Shown here piece after piece: positions 44,400 to 53,799 of a stretch of 64,000 bases of DNA (its first letter is position 1; every line of letters starts with the position of its first letter). The position numbers and the translations under genes are program-made. The stretch spans positions 124,001 to 188,000 of the forward strand of contig NZ_JADQDQ010000005.1 in assembly GCF_015694725.1 (NCBI RefSeq), written 5' to 3'. The DNA comes from Hymenobacter jeongseonensis (GTDB lineage: Bacteria; Bacteroidota; Bacteroidia; Cytophagales; Hymenobacteraceae). Under the pieces are notes generated by a model that saw nothing but the letters and a program-made list of their open reading frames with translations, ran no database searches and was not told where the DNA came from.

Positions 44400-45857
44400 C
44401 TAGAGATAAAACTCGTTCTGGACCAAGTTGGGGTTGTTGTTGATTTCGCGCTGCGGAATGGGTAGCACAAAGCGCGGGTCGCTGGCCGGCACGGCGGGTT
44501 GGGCCGGCGAATCGGGCGTGGCCGGGACGGCTTGTATCACAATGCCGTTGGTACGCCGCAAGTCGTGAATGCGGAAGCCCTCGAATGCCAGTTCCAGTTG
44601 TCGCTCCCGCAGCACATCGGCCAGCGTGACGCTGGCTTTCGGCGAGGCGCCCGAACGGGTGCGAATGAGGTTGATATCGTTCCGAGCCTGTGCGGCATTG
44701 CCCGCCCGCACATCGGCCTCGGCCCGGATAAGGTACATTTCGGCCAGGCGAATGACGGGAATATTCTGGCCGTACGTGCGCCATTTGATGGTGCGGTACC
44801 GGCCCACTTTGTTGTTGCCGTCGCTCACGTAAATGAGCTTTTGCGTGGTGAGGGCCGGCAAATCATCGGTGCCGCGCACGTCGTTGGGTTCGTACTGGTT
44901 GACGAAACCGCTTGAAATGGCCACGTCACCGCGGCCATAGAGCACGTCTTGGGCGCCGGTGGGGCTGTAGCCGGCGAAGTAAGTAGCCAGTCCGTCGTTG
45001 GCGGTGCCGGCGTTGTTCTGGTCGTTTTGCTGAATTTCAAACAGGCTTTCGCCACTGTTGCGGTTTGCAAAAATGGCCGCTACCGAGCCTTGCAAGCTAG
45101 CGCCACTGTTGTTGATGACGTCGTCGGCGGCAGCGCGGGCGGCCGGATAATTCCCCTGCTGCAAGTACACGCGGGCCAGCATGGCTTGGGCCGAATACTT
45201 GGAAGCTCGGGTGATGTTCTGGTCCGGAAGCTTGGCAATGGCATCCTGCAGGTCTTTGATAACCTGAGTGTAAACCTCCTGCACAGTGCTGCGGGCAAGC
45301 TGAACATCGGCCTGCTCCACCGAGGTCACGGCGGTCAGGTTGATGGGCACACCCGGTTGGGTGTTGGCACTGCCGGGCTGGTACTGATTGGCGTAGAGGC
45401 GCACCAGCTCAAAGTGCATGGTGGCGCGGATGAACAGGGCCTCGCCCTCAAATTGGCTCCGTTGGCCGGCGTCGGTCACCACCGCGAGGTTGGCCAAAAT
45501 CAGGTTGGCTTGGTTGATGGCGGCGTAGGCCTGCGTCCAGATGCCTTCGGCATTCGAGAGGTTGGAAATCTGCGTGTGGTTGCGGATTTGGCGGTAATTC
45601 GCAAAAGAGCCTTCCCAGTTAACGTAGCCATTGCCGGCCAGCAGCTCGGGCACCAGAATCAGGTCGGTGCCGTACAGGCGCGGATTGTCGAGGCGAGCGT
45701 AGGCGCCCACCACGGCGGCGGCTATTTTCTGGGGGGTATCGTACGCCGTGTCGGCGTCGATGCTTTGCTGCGGTTCGATTTCCAGCGGGTCTTTGCAGCT
45801 TGCCAGGCTCAGTGCCAGTGCCAGCGCGTAAGCTGGCCAGATAAATTTATTTTTCAT
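44400..45857 (-). CDS. SusD/RagB family nutrient-binding outer-membrane lipoprotein
   Basis: 485 residues. Lipobox LASC after a signal peptide, then DPLEIEPQQSIDADTAYDTPQKIAAAVVGAYARL, the usual SusD N-terminal region with TPR-like helices, and the C-terminal RLAEMYLIRAEADVRAGN, LRERQLELAFEGFRIHDLRRT block. SusD proteins lie on the cell surface and form a lid over a SusC channel for capture of glycans or other oligomers. It follows SusC by 20 bases. The substrate cannot be told because no hydrolase, sulfatase or regulator is adjacent. Confidence 0.95.
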   Translation of the reverse strand: MKNKFIWPAYALALALSLASCKDPLEIEPQQSIDADTAYDTPQKIAAAVVGAYARLDNPRLYGTDLILVPELLAGNGYVNWEGSFANYRQIRNHTQISNLSNAEGIWTQAYAAINQANLILANLAVVTDAGQRSQFEGEALFIRATMHFELVRLYANQYQPGSANTQPGVPINLTAVTSVEQADVQLARSTVQEVYTQVIKDLQDAIAKLPDQNITRASKYSAQAMLARVYLQQGNYPAARAAADDVINNSGASLQGSVAAIFANRNSGESLFEIQQNDQNNAGTANDGLATYFAGYSPTGAQDVLYGRGDVAISSGFVNQYEPNDVRGTDDLPALTTQKLIYVSDGNNKVGRYRTIKWRTYGQNIPVIRLAEMYLIRAEADVRAGNAAQARNDINLIRTRSGASPKASVTLADVLRERQLELAFEGFRIHDLRRTNGIVIQAVPATPDSPAQPAVPASDPRFVLPIPQREINNNPNLVQNEFYL

Positions 45858-45877
45858 GTCGATTGGATAGCAAAGAT

Positions 45878-48800
45878 TTAAAAGCCAAAGTTTACGCCTA
45901 GCAGAAAGGTCTTGGCCAGCGGCGGGGTATAGAAATCGTGCCCCAGCAAGTAGTTGGCCGTGCCCAGGCCGTAGGTATTCACTTCCGGGTCATAGCCTTC
46001 GTAATCGGTGAACGTGGCCAGGTTTTGAGCGGTGAGATACACGCGCACGGTTTGCAAGGCGCCCCGCTTCACGAGGCTGGCGGGCAGGTTGTAGCCCAGC
46101 GTCACGTTTTTTATCCTAAAGAAAGAACCGTCCTGCACCCAGCGCGAAGACGTATTTGTTCCGTTGCTGGACACGTAGCGCGCCTGCGGAACATCGGTCT
46201 GGTCGCCTTCGTTTTGCCAGCGGTCGAGTTGGTCGGTGGTCTGGTTGTCGAGGTAGTCGGCATTGGCCGATTGATAGATGCCGGCCGCGTTATAGATGTC
46301 GTTGCCATAGGTGAACTGGCCCAAGGCCGACAAGTCGAAGCCAAGATAACTCAGGTTGGTGGTGACGCCGCCGGTGAAGTCGGGATTTGGATTACCCACC
46401 CGCACCACCGGCGCGGCCCCGTAGTCGTTGGTGGTGGTGCCATCTCCAGCGTCGTACAGGGCATCGCCATTGGCGGGGTCAACGCCAGCGTAGCGCTTGG
46501 CGTAGAACACACCCAGCGGCTCGCCCTCCTGCACACGGCTGATGGTGTTGCCGGTGGGAATGATGGGCGTGGGCAGTTCGGTAATGCGGTTGCGGTTGAA
46601 GGCGACGTTGCCGCCCACGCTCCACTTAAAATCGCCAGTCAGGATGCGGCCGTTCAGGGCGATTTCCAAGCCGCGGTTGCGCAGCGCGCCAACGTTTTCG
46701 GTGATGGTGGTATAGCCGCTGGTCAGTTGCAGCTGGCGATTGAGGAGCAGACCGGTTGTTTTTTTCTCGTACACGTCTACTTCGCCAGAGATGCGGTCGC
46801 CCAAAAATGCAAACTCCACGCCCAAGTCTAGCTGCTTAGTATTTTCCCAGCTCAAGTCGGGGTTGCCGATGTTGGCATCGGGCGCAATGCCCGACTGGTC
46901 GGCATAAGGGGCAGCCGACACGAAACGACGGGAGTTGAAGTTGCCAATTTCGGCATTACCCGTCAGACCATAGCTGGCACGCACCTTCAGGTAGTTGAGA
47001 ACGGAGTTGTCTTTCAGAAAGCTTTCCTCGGAAATAAGGTAGCCCACCGAACCGGCCCCGAAAGTGCCGTAGCGGTTGTTGGCCCCGAAGCGCGACGAGC
47101 CGTCGCGCCGCACGCTACCCGACAGCAGGTATTTGCCGCGGAAGTTGTAGTTGGCGCGGGCGAAGTAGGACAGGAACGAAAAGCCCGTACCGAACGACGT
47201 ATTGCCGCCGGTTTTGATGGCCGCGCTGGCAATGCGCGTAAACTCGTTTGTGGGGAAGCCGCGCCCTTCGGCGGCGGTCACCTTCTGGTCGGATTGCTGG
47301 TAAGATTCTCCCAGCAACAATTCGATGTTGTGGTCATCGGCCACGGTGAAGCCATAGGTAATCGTGTTGTTGTTGGTGTAGTTGACCGACTGTGTTTGCG
47401 AGTTGAACGCGTAGCCCGTAGCGCCGCCGTCCTGCGTGCCCGCCCCGCGCACCAGGTCCTCGTTGAGGTTAAGAAAGTCCCCCCCAATTTCGGAGCGCAA
47501 GGTCAGGCCTTTGATGGGTGTCCAGTTCGCGTAGGCCGTGCTAAACGAACGGAACGTGCCTGCGCGATTCGAACCCAACTCTTGGTCAATCAAGTTGTTG
47601 TAATAGATAGTACCCGCATTCAACCTTCCGGTTTCCGGGTCAATCACTGGCTGCATGGGCGTCAGGGCATTCAGTTGCAACGGGTTAGAAAATTCGTTAT
47701 CGCCCGACACCCGGTCGTTGACGGTGCGGGCCAGCGAGATATTGACCCCCACCCGGAAGTTTTCCACAATGCTGTGGTCTAGATTCAGGCGCAGGCTGCC
47801 CCGCCGGAACCGGTTGCCGATGACAATGCCTTTCTGGTCGTTGAAGGTGCCGCTGAAGTAAAACCGGGTTTTGGCATCGCCGCCCGCGGCACTGAAATCG
47901 TACTGCGCCACATTGGACGCATCGCGACCGAAGAGCTTATACTTGCCGTTGTTCCGGAAGCCCAGCCGGTCCCAGGGCGTGTTATCGGTGGAATTGTAGT
48001 CGATACCGCCCTCAAAAAGAAAAGCATCTTCCAACGATTGGTACTGCGTTTCCACATCCGGACCGATAAACCCCGCGTTGGTGAACGATTCGCTTAGTAG
48101 CGTCTTGTACTGCTCCGCGTTCAGGAATTTACGTAGCCGGGTGGGGGCGCTGGTGCCGTAGTAATAGCCCACATTGACTTTGGTCTGGCCTTGGCGCCCC
48201 TTTTTGGTGGTGATAAGCACCACGCCGTTTGACGCCCGGGAGCCGTAGATGGCCGCAGCCGAAGCGTCCTTGAGAATGCTGATGCTCTCGATGTCGTTGG
48301 GGTTGAGGTCGGCCAGCGGGTTCAGCTGTTCGGCGCCGGCCTGCGACTGGTCCTGCGAGGTAATCGGCACCCCATCAATCACATAAAGCGGCCGGCTGGA
48401 GGCCGTCACCGACGACGTGCCGCGCACTTGGATGTTGATGCCTTGCCCCAACTTGCCGCTTCCTTGGTTCACCACCACCCCCGGCGCCCGGCCCTGAATG
48501 GCTTGCTCGAAGCTGGTAACCGGTTGATTCTCGACATCGCGCGAAGACAATTGCGTCACTGCCCCCGTCACGTCCGCTTTCGACTGCGTGCCGTAGCCTA
48601 CGACTACGGCTTCGCTGAGTTCCGTAGCCGAAGCCTCCAGCGTGACGTTGATGTTGGTTTGGGTGCCCACCGCCACCGTTTGGGTGGTGTAGCCCACCGA
48701 GCTGATGACCAGCGTAGCGTTGGGCTGCACCGTCAGGCCAAAGGTGCCATCGGCGGCGGTGCTGACGCCGTTGGTGGTGCCGCGTTCCAGCACCGTGGCG

Positions 48801-48934
48801 CCGGGCACCGGACCGCCGTCGGAGCCGAGCACCCGGCCGCTGATGGCCTGCGTCTGGGCCCACGCGGGAGTAGCCAGCATCCAGCCCGCCAGCAACAAAA
48901 AGAGGTGGAGATGGGTAAGTATTTTGTATTTCAT
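45878..48934 (-). CDS. SusC/RagA family TonB-dependent outer-membrane transporter
   Basis: 1018 residues: signal peptide ending PAWAQ, a carboxypeptidase-like beta-sandwich (ISGRVLGSDGGPVPGATVLE with the SSVGYTTQTV block), the SusC signature ATELSEAVVVGYGTQSKADV, plug domain (VRGTSSVTASSRPLYVIDGV, ASAAAIYGSRASNGVVLITT) and a 22-strand barrel ending LLGVNFGF with a terminal Phe. There is no N-terminal extra domain (STN), so no anti-sigma signalling is expected. It imports oligomers using TonB and works with the adjacent SusD. Confidence 0.95.
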   Translation of the reverse strand: MKYKILTHLHLFLLLAGWMLATPAWAQTQAISGRVLGSDGGPVPGATVLERGTTNGVSTAADGTFGLTVQPNATLVISSVGYTTQTVAVGTQTNINVTLEASATELSEAVVVGYGTQSKADVTGAVTQLSSRDVENQPVTSFEQAIQGRAPGVVVNQGSGKLGQGINIQVRGTSSVTASSRPLYVIDGVPITSQDQSQAGAEQLNPLADLNPNDIESISILKDASAAAIYGSRASNGVVLITTKKGRQGQTKVNVGYYYGTSAPTRLRKFLNAEQYKTLLSESFTNAGFIGPDVETQYQSLEDAFLFEGGIDYNSTDNTPWDRLGFRNNGKYKLFGRDASNVAQYDFSAAGGDAKTRFYFSGTFNDQKGIVIGNRFRRGSLRLNLDHSIVENFRVGVNISLARTVNDRVSGDNEFSNPLQLNALTPMQPVIDPETGRLNAGTIYYNNLIDQELGSNRAGTFRSFSTAYANWTPIKGLTLRSEIGGDFLNLNEDLVRGAGTQDGGATGYAFNSQTQSVNYTNNNTITYGFTVADDHNIELLLGESYQQSDQKVTAAEGRGFPTNEFTRIASAAIKTGGNTSFGTGFSFLSYFARANYNFRGKYLLSGSVRRDGSSRFGANNRYGTFGAGSVGYLISEESFLKDNSVLNYLKVRASYGLTGNAEIGNFNSRRFVSAAPYADQSGIAPDANIGNPDLSWENTKQLDLGVEFAFLGDRISGEVDVYEKKTTGLLLNRQLQLTSGYTTITENVGALRNRGLEIALNGRILTGDFKWSVGGNVAFNRNRITELPTPIIPTGNTISRVQEGEPLGVFYAKRYAGVDPANGDALYDAGDGTTTNDYGAAPVVRVGNPNPDFTGGVTTNLSYLGFDLSALGQFTYGNDIYNAAGIYQSANADYLDNQTTDQLDRWQNEGDQTDVPQARYVSSNGTNTSSRWVQDGSFFRIKNVTLGYNLPASLVKRGALQTVRVYLTAQNLATFTDYEGYDPEVNTYGLGTANYLLGHDFYTPPLAKTFLLGVNFGF

Positions 48935-49195
48935 GGCATACCAGGGTTATAGGTTGATGAAAGTGGCGGGCAACTTAAGCATTTTCTAAATAAAAATATG
49001 GTATCCTCCTGTAATAATAATAATAACGAGCTTACTTTATTAGTAAACAATACCCATAAGTCCATTTTTATGCATTCGGCTAATTTTATTGTCACACCAT
49101 AGCTCATCGGCTGGCTTGCTGGCAATGCCTACCTTTACCGCCGCTAACCCTCGCTACGCGCAGGATTTACCTCGTCGTTTCGCCTTTCCGCCTCA
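48935..49195. other. AT-rich divergent intergenic region between susC and rnd
   Basis: 261 bases. Upstream of susC on its side are a purine-rich AGGAGG-like tract (minus strand, near 49007), five TAA triplets at 49013-49027 and an inverted repeat TTACT-TTATT-AGTAA at 49033-49047 that could be an operator. No TAnnTTTG box is found before either gene. Confidence 0.4.
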
Positions 49196-50362
49196 ATGCC
49201 AACCATTCATTACCTGACCACCGCCGATGCAATTGGCGTGGCCGCTGCCCACTTCGCTGCCCTGCCCCGCATCGGCATCGATTTAGAATTCGACGACATG
49301 CGCCACCGCTACGGGCGTCATTTGGCGTTGATTCAGGTATTTGATGGGCAGGAAGCCTACATTATTGACCCCCTGCCGCTGGCCGATATGGCTGCGGGCC
49401 TTGAACCGCTTTTTGCGGTGCTACGCGACCCGGCCGTGGCCAAAGTATTTCACTCCTGCAAGTCCGATATTCTGCTGCTGGATGAGGTTTTTGGGGTGAA
49501 TTGCCGCAACATCGTCGATACCAGTGTGCAGTTCACGCTGCTGGCCGCCGAGGACAACAACATCTCGCTGGGCCGCCTCATTCAGGCCGAACTGGGGTTT
49601 GAGGTGGACAAAGGCGAACAGAAATCCAACTGGCTTAAGCGCCCGCTAACCGACGCGCAAATGGAGTACGCCGCCAACGACGTCCTTTACCTCTTTGAGC
49701 TCACCGACCGCCTCAGCATCCGCCTCGCCGAGCTGGGGCGCAGCGAGTGGGCCGCCCAGGAAAACATTGCCCTGGAAGCCGTGCGCTACGGCCGCGACGA
49801 CCCGCGCCCGTGGTCACGCAACGCCGCCAAATACAAGATTTCGGCCCAAGAAATGCCCATTTTCCGGGAACTGTACATGCTGCGCGACGCCGTGGCCCGG
49901 CAGCTCGACCGCCCGCCGTACCACGTGCTCAGCAACGACCGGCTGGCTGAGCTGGCCCGCCAGCCCATCGAAACGCCGCTCCAGTTGCGCACCGCCAACG
50001 GCCTGCACCCCGAGCTGAAACGCTCGCCCTACGCCGAGCAGTTGCTGGCCATTGGCACTACCGATTTGGCACCCGAAGCACCGCTCCTGCCCGAGCAGCG
50101 CAAATTTCCGTTCCGTCGCCGGCTCAATGGAGCGGCCGCCAGCCGTGCCGAAGCCCGCGAAACCTTACTTAACACATTAAAAACCCTGCTCATCACCGAC
50201 CATGGGGCGACCCTGGCTAATATGGTACTCAGCAACCGGCTCATCGCCGAGATTATTGAGCAAGGTGCTACAACGGCTTTGCGCCCCTGGCAGCAACAGT
50301 TGCTTCGCGAATCGGCCGAACGGCACGGCGAGGACTTCGGGCAAATTGCTGAGCCATTTTAG
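49196..50362 (+). CDS. rnd: ribonuclease D
   Basis: 388 residues. A DEDDy 3'-5' exonuclease domain comes first: IGIDLEFDD (the D-x-E pair), FHSCKSDILLL with the third acid, and QMEYAANDVLYL with the Tyr and last Asp. It is followed by the HRDC region (FRELYMLRDAVARQLDRPPYH split by family blocks, then NDRLAELARQP). RNase D trims tRNA and other small RNA 3' ends. The start ATG at 49196 fits the family N-terminus. A long terminator follows. Confidence 0.95.
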   Translation: MPTIHYLTTADAIGVAAAHFAALPRIGIDLEFDDMRHRYGRHLALIQVFDGQEAYIIDPLPLADMAAGLEPLFAVLRDPAVAKVFHSCKSDILLLDEVFGVNCRNIVDTSVQFTLLAAEDNNISLGRLIQAELGFEVDKGEQKSNWLKRPLTDAQMEYAANDVLYLFELTDRLSIRLAELGRSEWAAQENIALEAVRYGRDDPRPWSRNAAKYKISAQEMPIFRELYMLRDAVARQLDRPPYHVLSNDRLAELARQPIETPLQLRTANGLHPELKRSPYAEQLLAIGTTDLAPEAPLLPEQRKFPFRRRLNGAAASRAEARETLLNTLKTLLITDHGATLANMVLSNRLIAEIIEQGATTALRPWQQQLLRESAERHGEDFGQIAEPF

Positions 50363-50370
50363 ACCACTTA

Positions 50371-50428
50371 TGAGTTGAAAACAAGAACGACCGGCTTCTT
50401 GCAGCCGGTCGTTCTTGTTTTCAACTCA
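50371..50428. terminator. long perfect bidirectional terminator between rnd and aceA
   Basis: 26-base arms 50371-50396 and 50403-50428 are exact reverse complements around the loop TCTTGC. The upper stem is GC-rich (GACCGGCT) and the lower part A-rich/T-rich, suited to stop both convergent genes. Confidence 0.88.
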
Positions 50429-50453
50429 GAATGACAATTCTGACATTGCCTTC

Positions 50454-51737
50454 CTAAAACTGGGCTTCCTCGGTGCTACCTATCAGTGCGGAGGTACTGG
50501 TTTGGTTGCTGGTAACCACGTTCTGCACCGCGTCGAAGTAGCCTGTGCCAACGAAAGATTGGTGCTTCACGGCCTGATAGCCGTCTTTGGCAAGCGCAAA
50601 CTCCCGCTCTTGCAACTCGGAATAGCCGGCCATGCCGCGCTGCCGGTAAGCCTGGGCGAGTTCAAACATGCTGGTGTTGAGGGCGTGGAAACCCGCCAGG
50701 GTGATGAACTGGAACTTGTAGCCCAACGCCGCCAATTCTTCGCGGAAGGTTTCCATCTGCTCCACGCTGAGCTTGGAGGCCCAGTTGAACGACGGCGAGC
50801 AGTTATATGCCAAGAGCTTGCCCGGATATTTGGCATGAATGGCCTCGGCAAATTTCCTAGCGTCTGCCAGGTCTGGGTGTGAGGTTTCCATCCAGATTAA
50901 GTCGGCGTAGGGCGCATACGCCAGGCCGCGCGCAATGCCGGCTTCCACGCCGCACCGGATGCGGTAGAAGCCTTCGTTGGTGCGCTCCGCTTCTTGCAGA
51001 ATGAAGGGTTGGTCGCGAGGGTCCACGTCGGCGGTGAGCAGGTCGGCGGCATCGGCATCGGTGCGCGCCACGATGAGCGTGGGCACGCCCAGTACATCAG
51101 CAGCTAATCTGGCTGCTACCAACTTGTTGATGGCTTCTTGCGTGGGAACCAGCACCTTTCCACCCAAATGACCGCACTTTTTCGCCGATGACAATTGGTC
51201 TTCGAAATGCACCCCGGCGGCGCCGGCCTCAATCATCATCTTCATCAGTTCAAAGGCGTTGAGGTTGCCGCCAAATCCGGCTTCGGCATCGGCCACGATG
51301 GGCGCCAGCCAGTGCACCTTGCCCTCGCCGCTGAGGTGCTGAATCTGGTCGGCGCGCAGCAGGGCGTTGTTGATGCGCCGTACCACGGCCGGTACGCTGT
51401 CTACGGGGTACAGGCTTTGGTCGGGGTACATGTGGCCGGCACCGTTGGCGTCGGCCGCTACTTGCCAGCCACTGAGATAGATGGCCTGCAAGCCCGCCTG
51501 CACTTCCTGCACCGCTTGGTTGCCGGTGAGGGCCCCCAGCCCCGCTACGTACTCCTGCGAGTGCAGCAGTTCCCAAAGCCGTTCGGCGCCTTGGCGGGCC
51601 AATGAATATTCAATGTGGATAGAGCCTTGCAGCTTCACCACGTCCTCGGCCGAATACGGGCGCTGAATGCCAATCCAGCGGGGGTTGTGGGACCAGTCCA
51701 GGGTAATTTCGGCGGCGCGTTGGGTTTGCGTTTTCAT
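50454..51737 (-). CDS. aceA: isocitrate lyase
   Basis: 427 residues from [16 protein letters not shown]; a start 12 codons earlier is possible but has no family resemblance. Isocitrate lyase splits isocitrate to glyoxylate and succinate. The catalytic signature KKCGHLGGK is present, with FEDQLSS before it and [11 protein letters not shown] after. With malate synthase upstream it forms the complete glyoxylate shunt, which allows growth on acetate and fatty acids. The gene pair is read toward rnd. The spacer to aceB holds a repeat element. Confidence 0.97.
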   Translation of the reverse strand: MKTQTQRAAEITLDWSHNPRWIGIQRPYSAEDVVKLQGSIHIEYSLARQGAERLWELLHSQEYVAGLGALTGNQAVQEVQAGLQAIYLSGWQVAADANGAGHMYPDQSLYPVDSVPAVVRRINNALLRADQIQHLSGEGKVHWLAPIVADAEAGFGGNLNAFELMKMMIEAGAAGVHFEDQLSSAKKCGHLGGKVLVPTQEAINKLVAARLAADVLGVPTLIVARTDADAADLLTADVDPRDQPFILQEAERTNEGFYRIRCGVEAGIARGLAYAPYADLIWMETSHPDLADARKFAEAIHAKYPGKLLAYNCSPSFNWASKLSVEQMETFREELAALGYKFQFITLAGFHALNTSMFELAQAYRQRGMAGYSELQEREFALAKDGYQAVKHQSFVGTGYFDAVQNVVTSNQTSTSALIGSTEEAQF

Positions 51738-51787
51738 GGGATTGGGTTGGTTGGTGGAAGTTTTTTTGGGCAAAGAGGTGCCAGCCT

Positions 51788-51807
51788 GCCCGGCTGGCAG
51801 TTTTTTT
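51788..51807. repeat. short hairpin upstream of aceA
   Basis: TGCCAGCC and GGCTGGCA lie about five bases apart around 51779-51800, followed on the plus strand by TTTTTTT. There is no plus-strand gene for it to terminate; it may belong with the neighbouring palindromic repeats or affect the aceA leader. Confidence 0.4.
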
Positions 51808-51828
51808 GGTTCGGAAGTAGATTGTATT

Positions 51829-51908
51829 GTAGCGTGGACTCTGCGAGTCCGCGCATGGCAGGGTTGATTATTGCACGGTAGGGCGCGGACTCGCAGAGTC
51901 CACGCTAC
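51829..51908. repeat. REP-doublet-like inverted element in the aceB-aceA spacer
   Basis: Perfect 26-base arms, 51829-51854 and 51883-51908, with a 28-base spacer. Each arm is itself palindromic (GTGGACTC-TGC-GAGTCCGC). A single related unit occurs at 63738-63761, so it is a dispersed repeat family. Confidence 0.8.
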
Positions 51909-51914
51909 GGCTTG

Positions 51915-53540
51915 CTACGCCAGTTGCTCGTAGGCCGGCACAGTCAGGAATTCGACGAATTCCTCGCTCATCACCAGCCGGTCAAAAAGCCGAGCGGCTT
52001 GTAGGTAATGGCCGCTTTCGTACGCCTCCTCTCCTACCTGGGCTTTGATTTTCTCCAATTGGCCGGGCACCAGCGAACGGTACAGTTCTGTGGTTACGGG
52101 ACGTCCATCGGCTAGCGTGGTACCGGGGGTGTGCAGCCACTGCCACACTTGCGCCCGGCTGATTTCGGCCGTCGCGGCGTCCTCCATGAGGTTATAAATT
52201 GGTACGCAGCCATTGCCGCCTAGCCAGGAAGCCAGGTACTGAATGGCCACGTCGATGTTCAGCTTCAGGCCGTCTTCGGTGATGCTGCCTTCGGGGGCAC
52301 GTACCAAATCGGCGGCGGACACTTGCACATCGAGGCGCTTGTTCTCGATTTGGTTAGCGCCGGGCATGAGGAGGTTGAATACTTCCAGCGCCACGGGCAC
52401 CAGGCCGGGATGGGCCACCCAGGTGCCGTCGTGGCCGTTGGTAGCTTCGCGGATTTTGTCCTGACGTACTTTTTCCAAAGCAGCCTCATTGGCTGCCGGG
52501 TCGTTTTTGATGGGAATTTGAGCGGCCATGCCGCCAACGGCGTGCACCCCACGCCGGTGGCACGTTTGGATAACCAGTTGCGAATACGCGGCCATAAACG
52601 GCACTGTCATCGTCACCTCGGCCCGGTTTGGCAGGCGAAACGCCGGGTTCAGACCCAGCCGTTTGATGTAGCTAAAAATGTAGTCCCAGCGCCCGCAGTT
52701 GAGGCCCGCGCTGTGCTCGCGTAGTTCATACAAGATTTCGTTGAGTTCAAAGGCGGCGGGCAGCGTTTCAATTAGGACCGTGGCTTTGATGAGGCACTTG
52801 GGCAGCTTCAATGACCATTGGGCAAAGCCAAACACGTCGTTCCACAGCCGCGCTTCGAGGTGGCTTTCCAGCTTGGGCAAGTAGAAGTAGGGTGCCGTGC
52901 CACGGGCGCACAGCTCGTGGGCATTGTGGAAATAATAAAGCCCGAAATCAAGCAATGAGGCGCTGATGTGTTCGCCATCGACCAGAATATGCTTCTCCTC
53001 CAAATGCCAGCCGCGGGGACGCACCATGAGCACGGCGGTTTTCTCGTTCAGCCGGTATTCTTTCGTGGGCGTGCTCAGGGAGATGGTGCGCCGAACGGCA
53101 TCGCGCAGGTTGATTTGGCCTTGCACCACGTTGTCCCAAGTGGGCGCGTTGGAATCTTCCAAATCAGCCATGAACACGCTGGCACCGGAGTTTAGGGCAT
53201 TGATAATCATCTTGCGTTCTACCGGGCCGGTGATTTCCACGCGGCGGTCCTGCAGGTCTTGCGGCACGGGCGCTACGGTCCAGTCCTGCTCGCGAATGCG
53301 CTTGGTTTCGGGCAGGAAGTCGGGCAGAATTCCAGCGGCAAAATCGGCTTGACGCTCTACCCGGCGAGCCAGCAAAGCTTGGCGCGTCTTGTTAAACCTC
53401 CGGTGCAGTTCGGCTACGAAAGCCAACGCGGAGGGCGTGAGGATTTCGGCGTATTCCGGCTTGAATGGGCCGATGACTTTCACCCGCTCCGGGGTGAGGT
53501 ACGTAGGCTGGGGCGCGGGGGCGGTCTCGGTGAACGGCAT
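51915..53540 (-). CDS. aceB: malate synthase A
   Basis: 541 residues from [15 protein letters not shown]; an upstream in-frame start at 53588 would begin within the promoter leader and is less likely. It condenses glyoxylate with acetyl-CoA to malate. Family blocks: [51 protein letters not shown] and [21 protein letters not shown]. The last part is the helical C-terminal domain. It is the first gene of the aceBA pair; -7 element TATGTTTG lies 75 bases upstream, with the regulator's palindrome behind it. Confidence 0.96.
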   Translation of the reverse strand: MPFTETAPAPQPTYLTPERVKVIGPFKPEYAEILTPSALAFVAELHRRFNKTRQALLARRVERQADFAAGILPDFLPETKRIREQDWTVAPVPQDLQDRRVEITGPVERKMIINALNSGASVFMADLEDSNAPTWDNVVQGQINLRDAVRRTISLSTPTKEYRLNEKTAVLMVRPRGWHLEEKHILVDGEHISASLLDFGLYYFHNAHELCARGTAPYFYLPKLESHLEARLWNDVFGFAQWSLKLPKCLIKATVLIETLPAAFELNEILYELREHSAGLNCGRWDYIFSYIKRLGLNPAFRLPNRAEVTMTVPFMAAYSQLVIQTCHRRGVHAVGGMAAQIPIKNDPAANEAALEKVRQDKIREATNGHDGTWVAHPGLVPVALEVFNLLMPGANQIENKRLDVQVSAADLVRAPEGSITEDGLKLNIDVAIQYLASWLGGNGCVPIYNLMEDAATAEISRAQVWQWLHTPGTTLADGRPVTTELYRSLVPGQLEKIKAQVGEEAYESGHYLQAARLFDRLVMSEEFVEFLTVPAYEQLA

Positions 53541-53614
53541 GATTGAGAAGGAATAAGGGGTGGGATTTGATAAAGAGCTGTTGGGCAAGGCCGGCTGTAA
53601 CCATGCGACCTACA

Positions 53615-53622
53615 CAAACATA
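53615..53622 (-). promoter_or_regulatory. -7 element of the aceBA promoter
   Basis: TATGTTTG on the minus strand is an exact TAnnTTTG. No TTTG is found 19-20 bases upstream; instead the palindrome at 53639-53662 covers the -33 position, which suggests control by the divergent regulator. Confidence 0.6.
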
Positions 53623-53638
53623 CGCAAGCGAATTTAAT

Positions 53639-53662
53639 TTTTTAGCGAATATTCGCTAAAAA
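53639..53662. promoter_or_regulatory. 24-bp perfect palindrome, candidate operator for aceBA and its regulator
   Basis: Centre GAATATTC within TTAGCGAATATTCGCTAA, flanked by T and A runs. A further AGCGAAT half-site lies 17 bases to the left (53627-53633). It stands 16 bases from the -7 element of aceB and 21 bases from that of the regulator gene, so one site could control both. Confidence 0.7.
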
Positions 53663-53683
53663 CACAAAATTTGCAACGGGCCT

Positions 53684-53691
53684 TATCTTTG
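53684..53691 (+). promoter_or_regulatory. -7 element of the regulator promoter
   Basis: TATCTTTG matches TAnnTTTG. The TTTG nearby (53670-53673) is too close to serve as -33, so the palindrome-bound factor may affect it. Confidence 0.5.
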
Positions 53692-53799
53692 AACTTCCTG
53701 ACTGCATTTATAAAATGTGCCTTGGTTTTATCTCAGGCTCATTTTTATTGCTGATAAGCTCAGCCAGAATGACTACCGAAAATTTTTCTCTTGCATCGC

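Noticed and set aside
49013..49027. Five TAA triplets as a possible phase-variation tract
   Set aside because: Short, non-coding and not at a spacing between known promoter elements; no evidence for switching.
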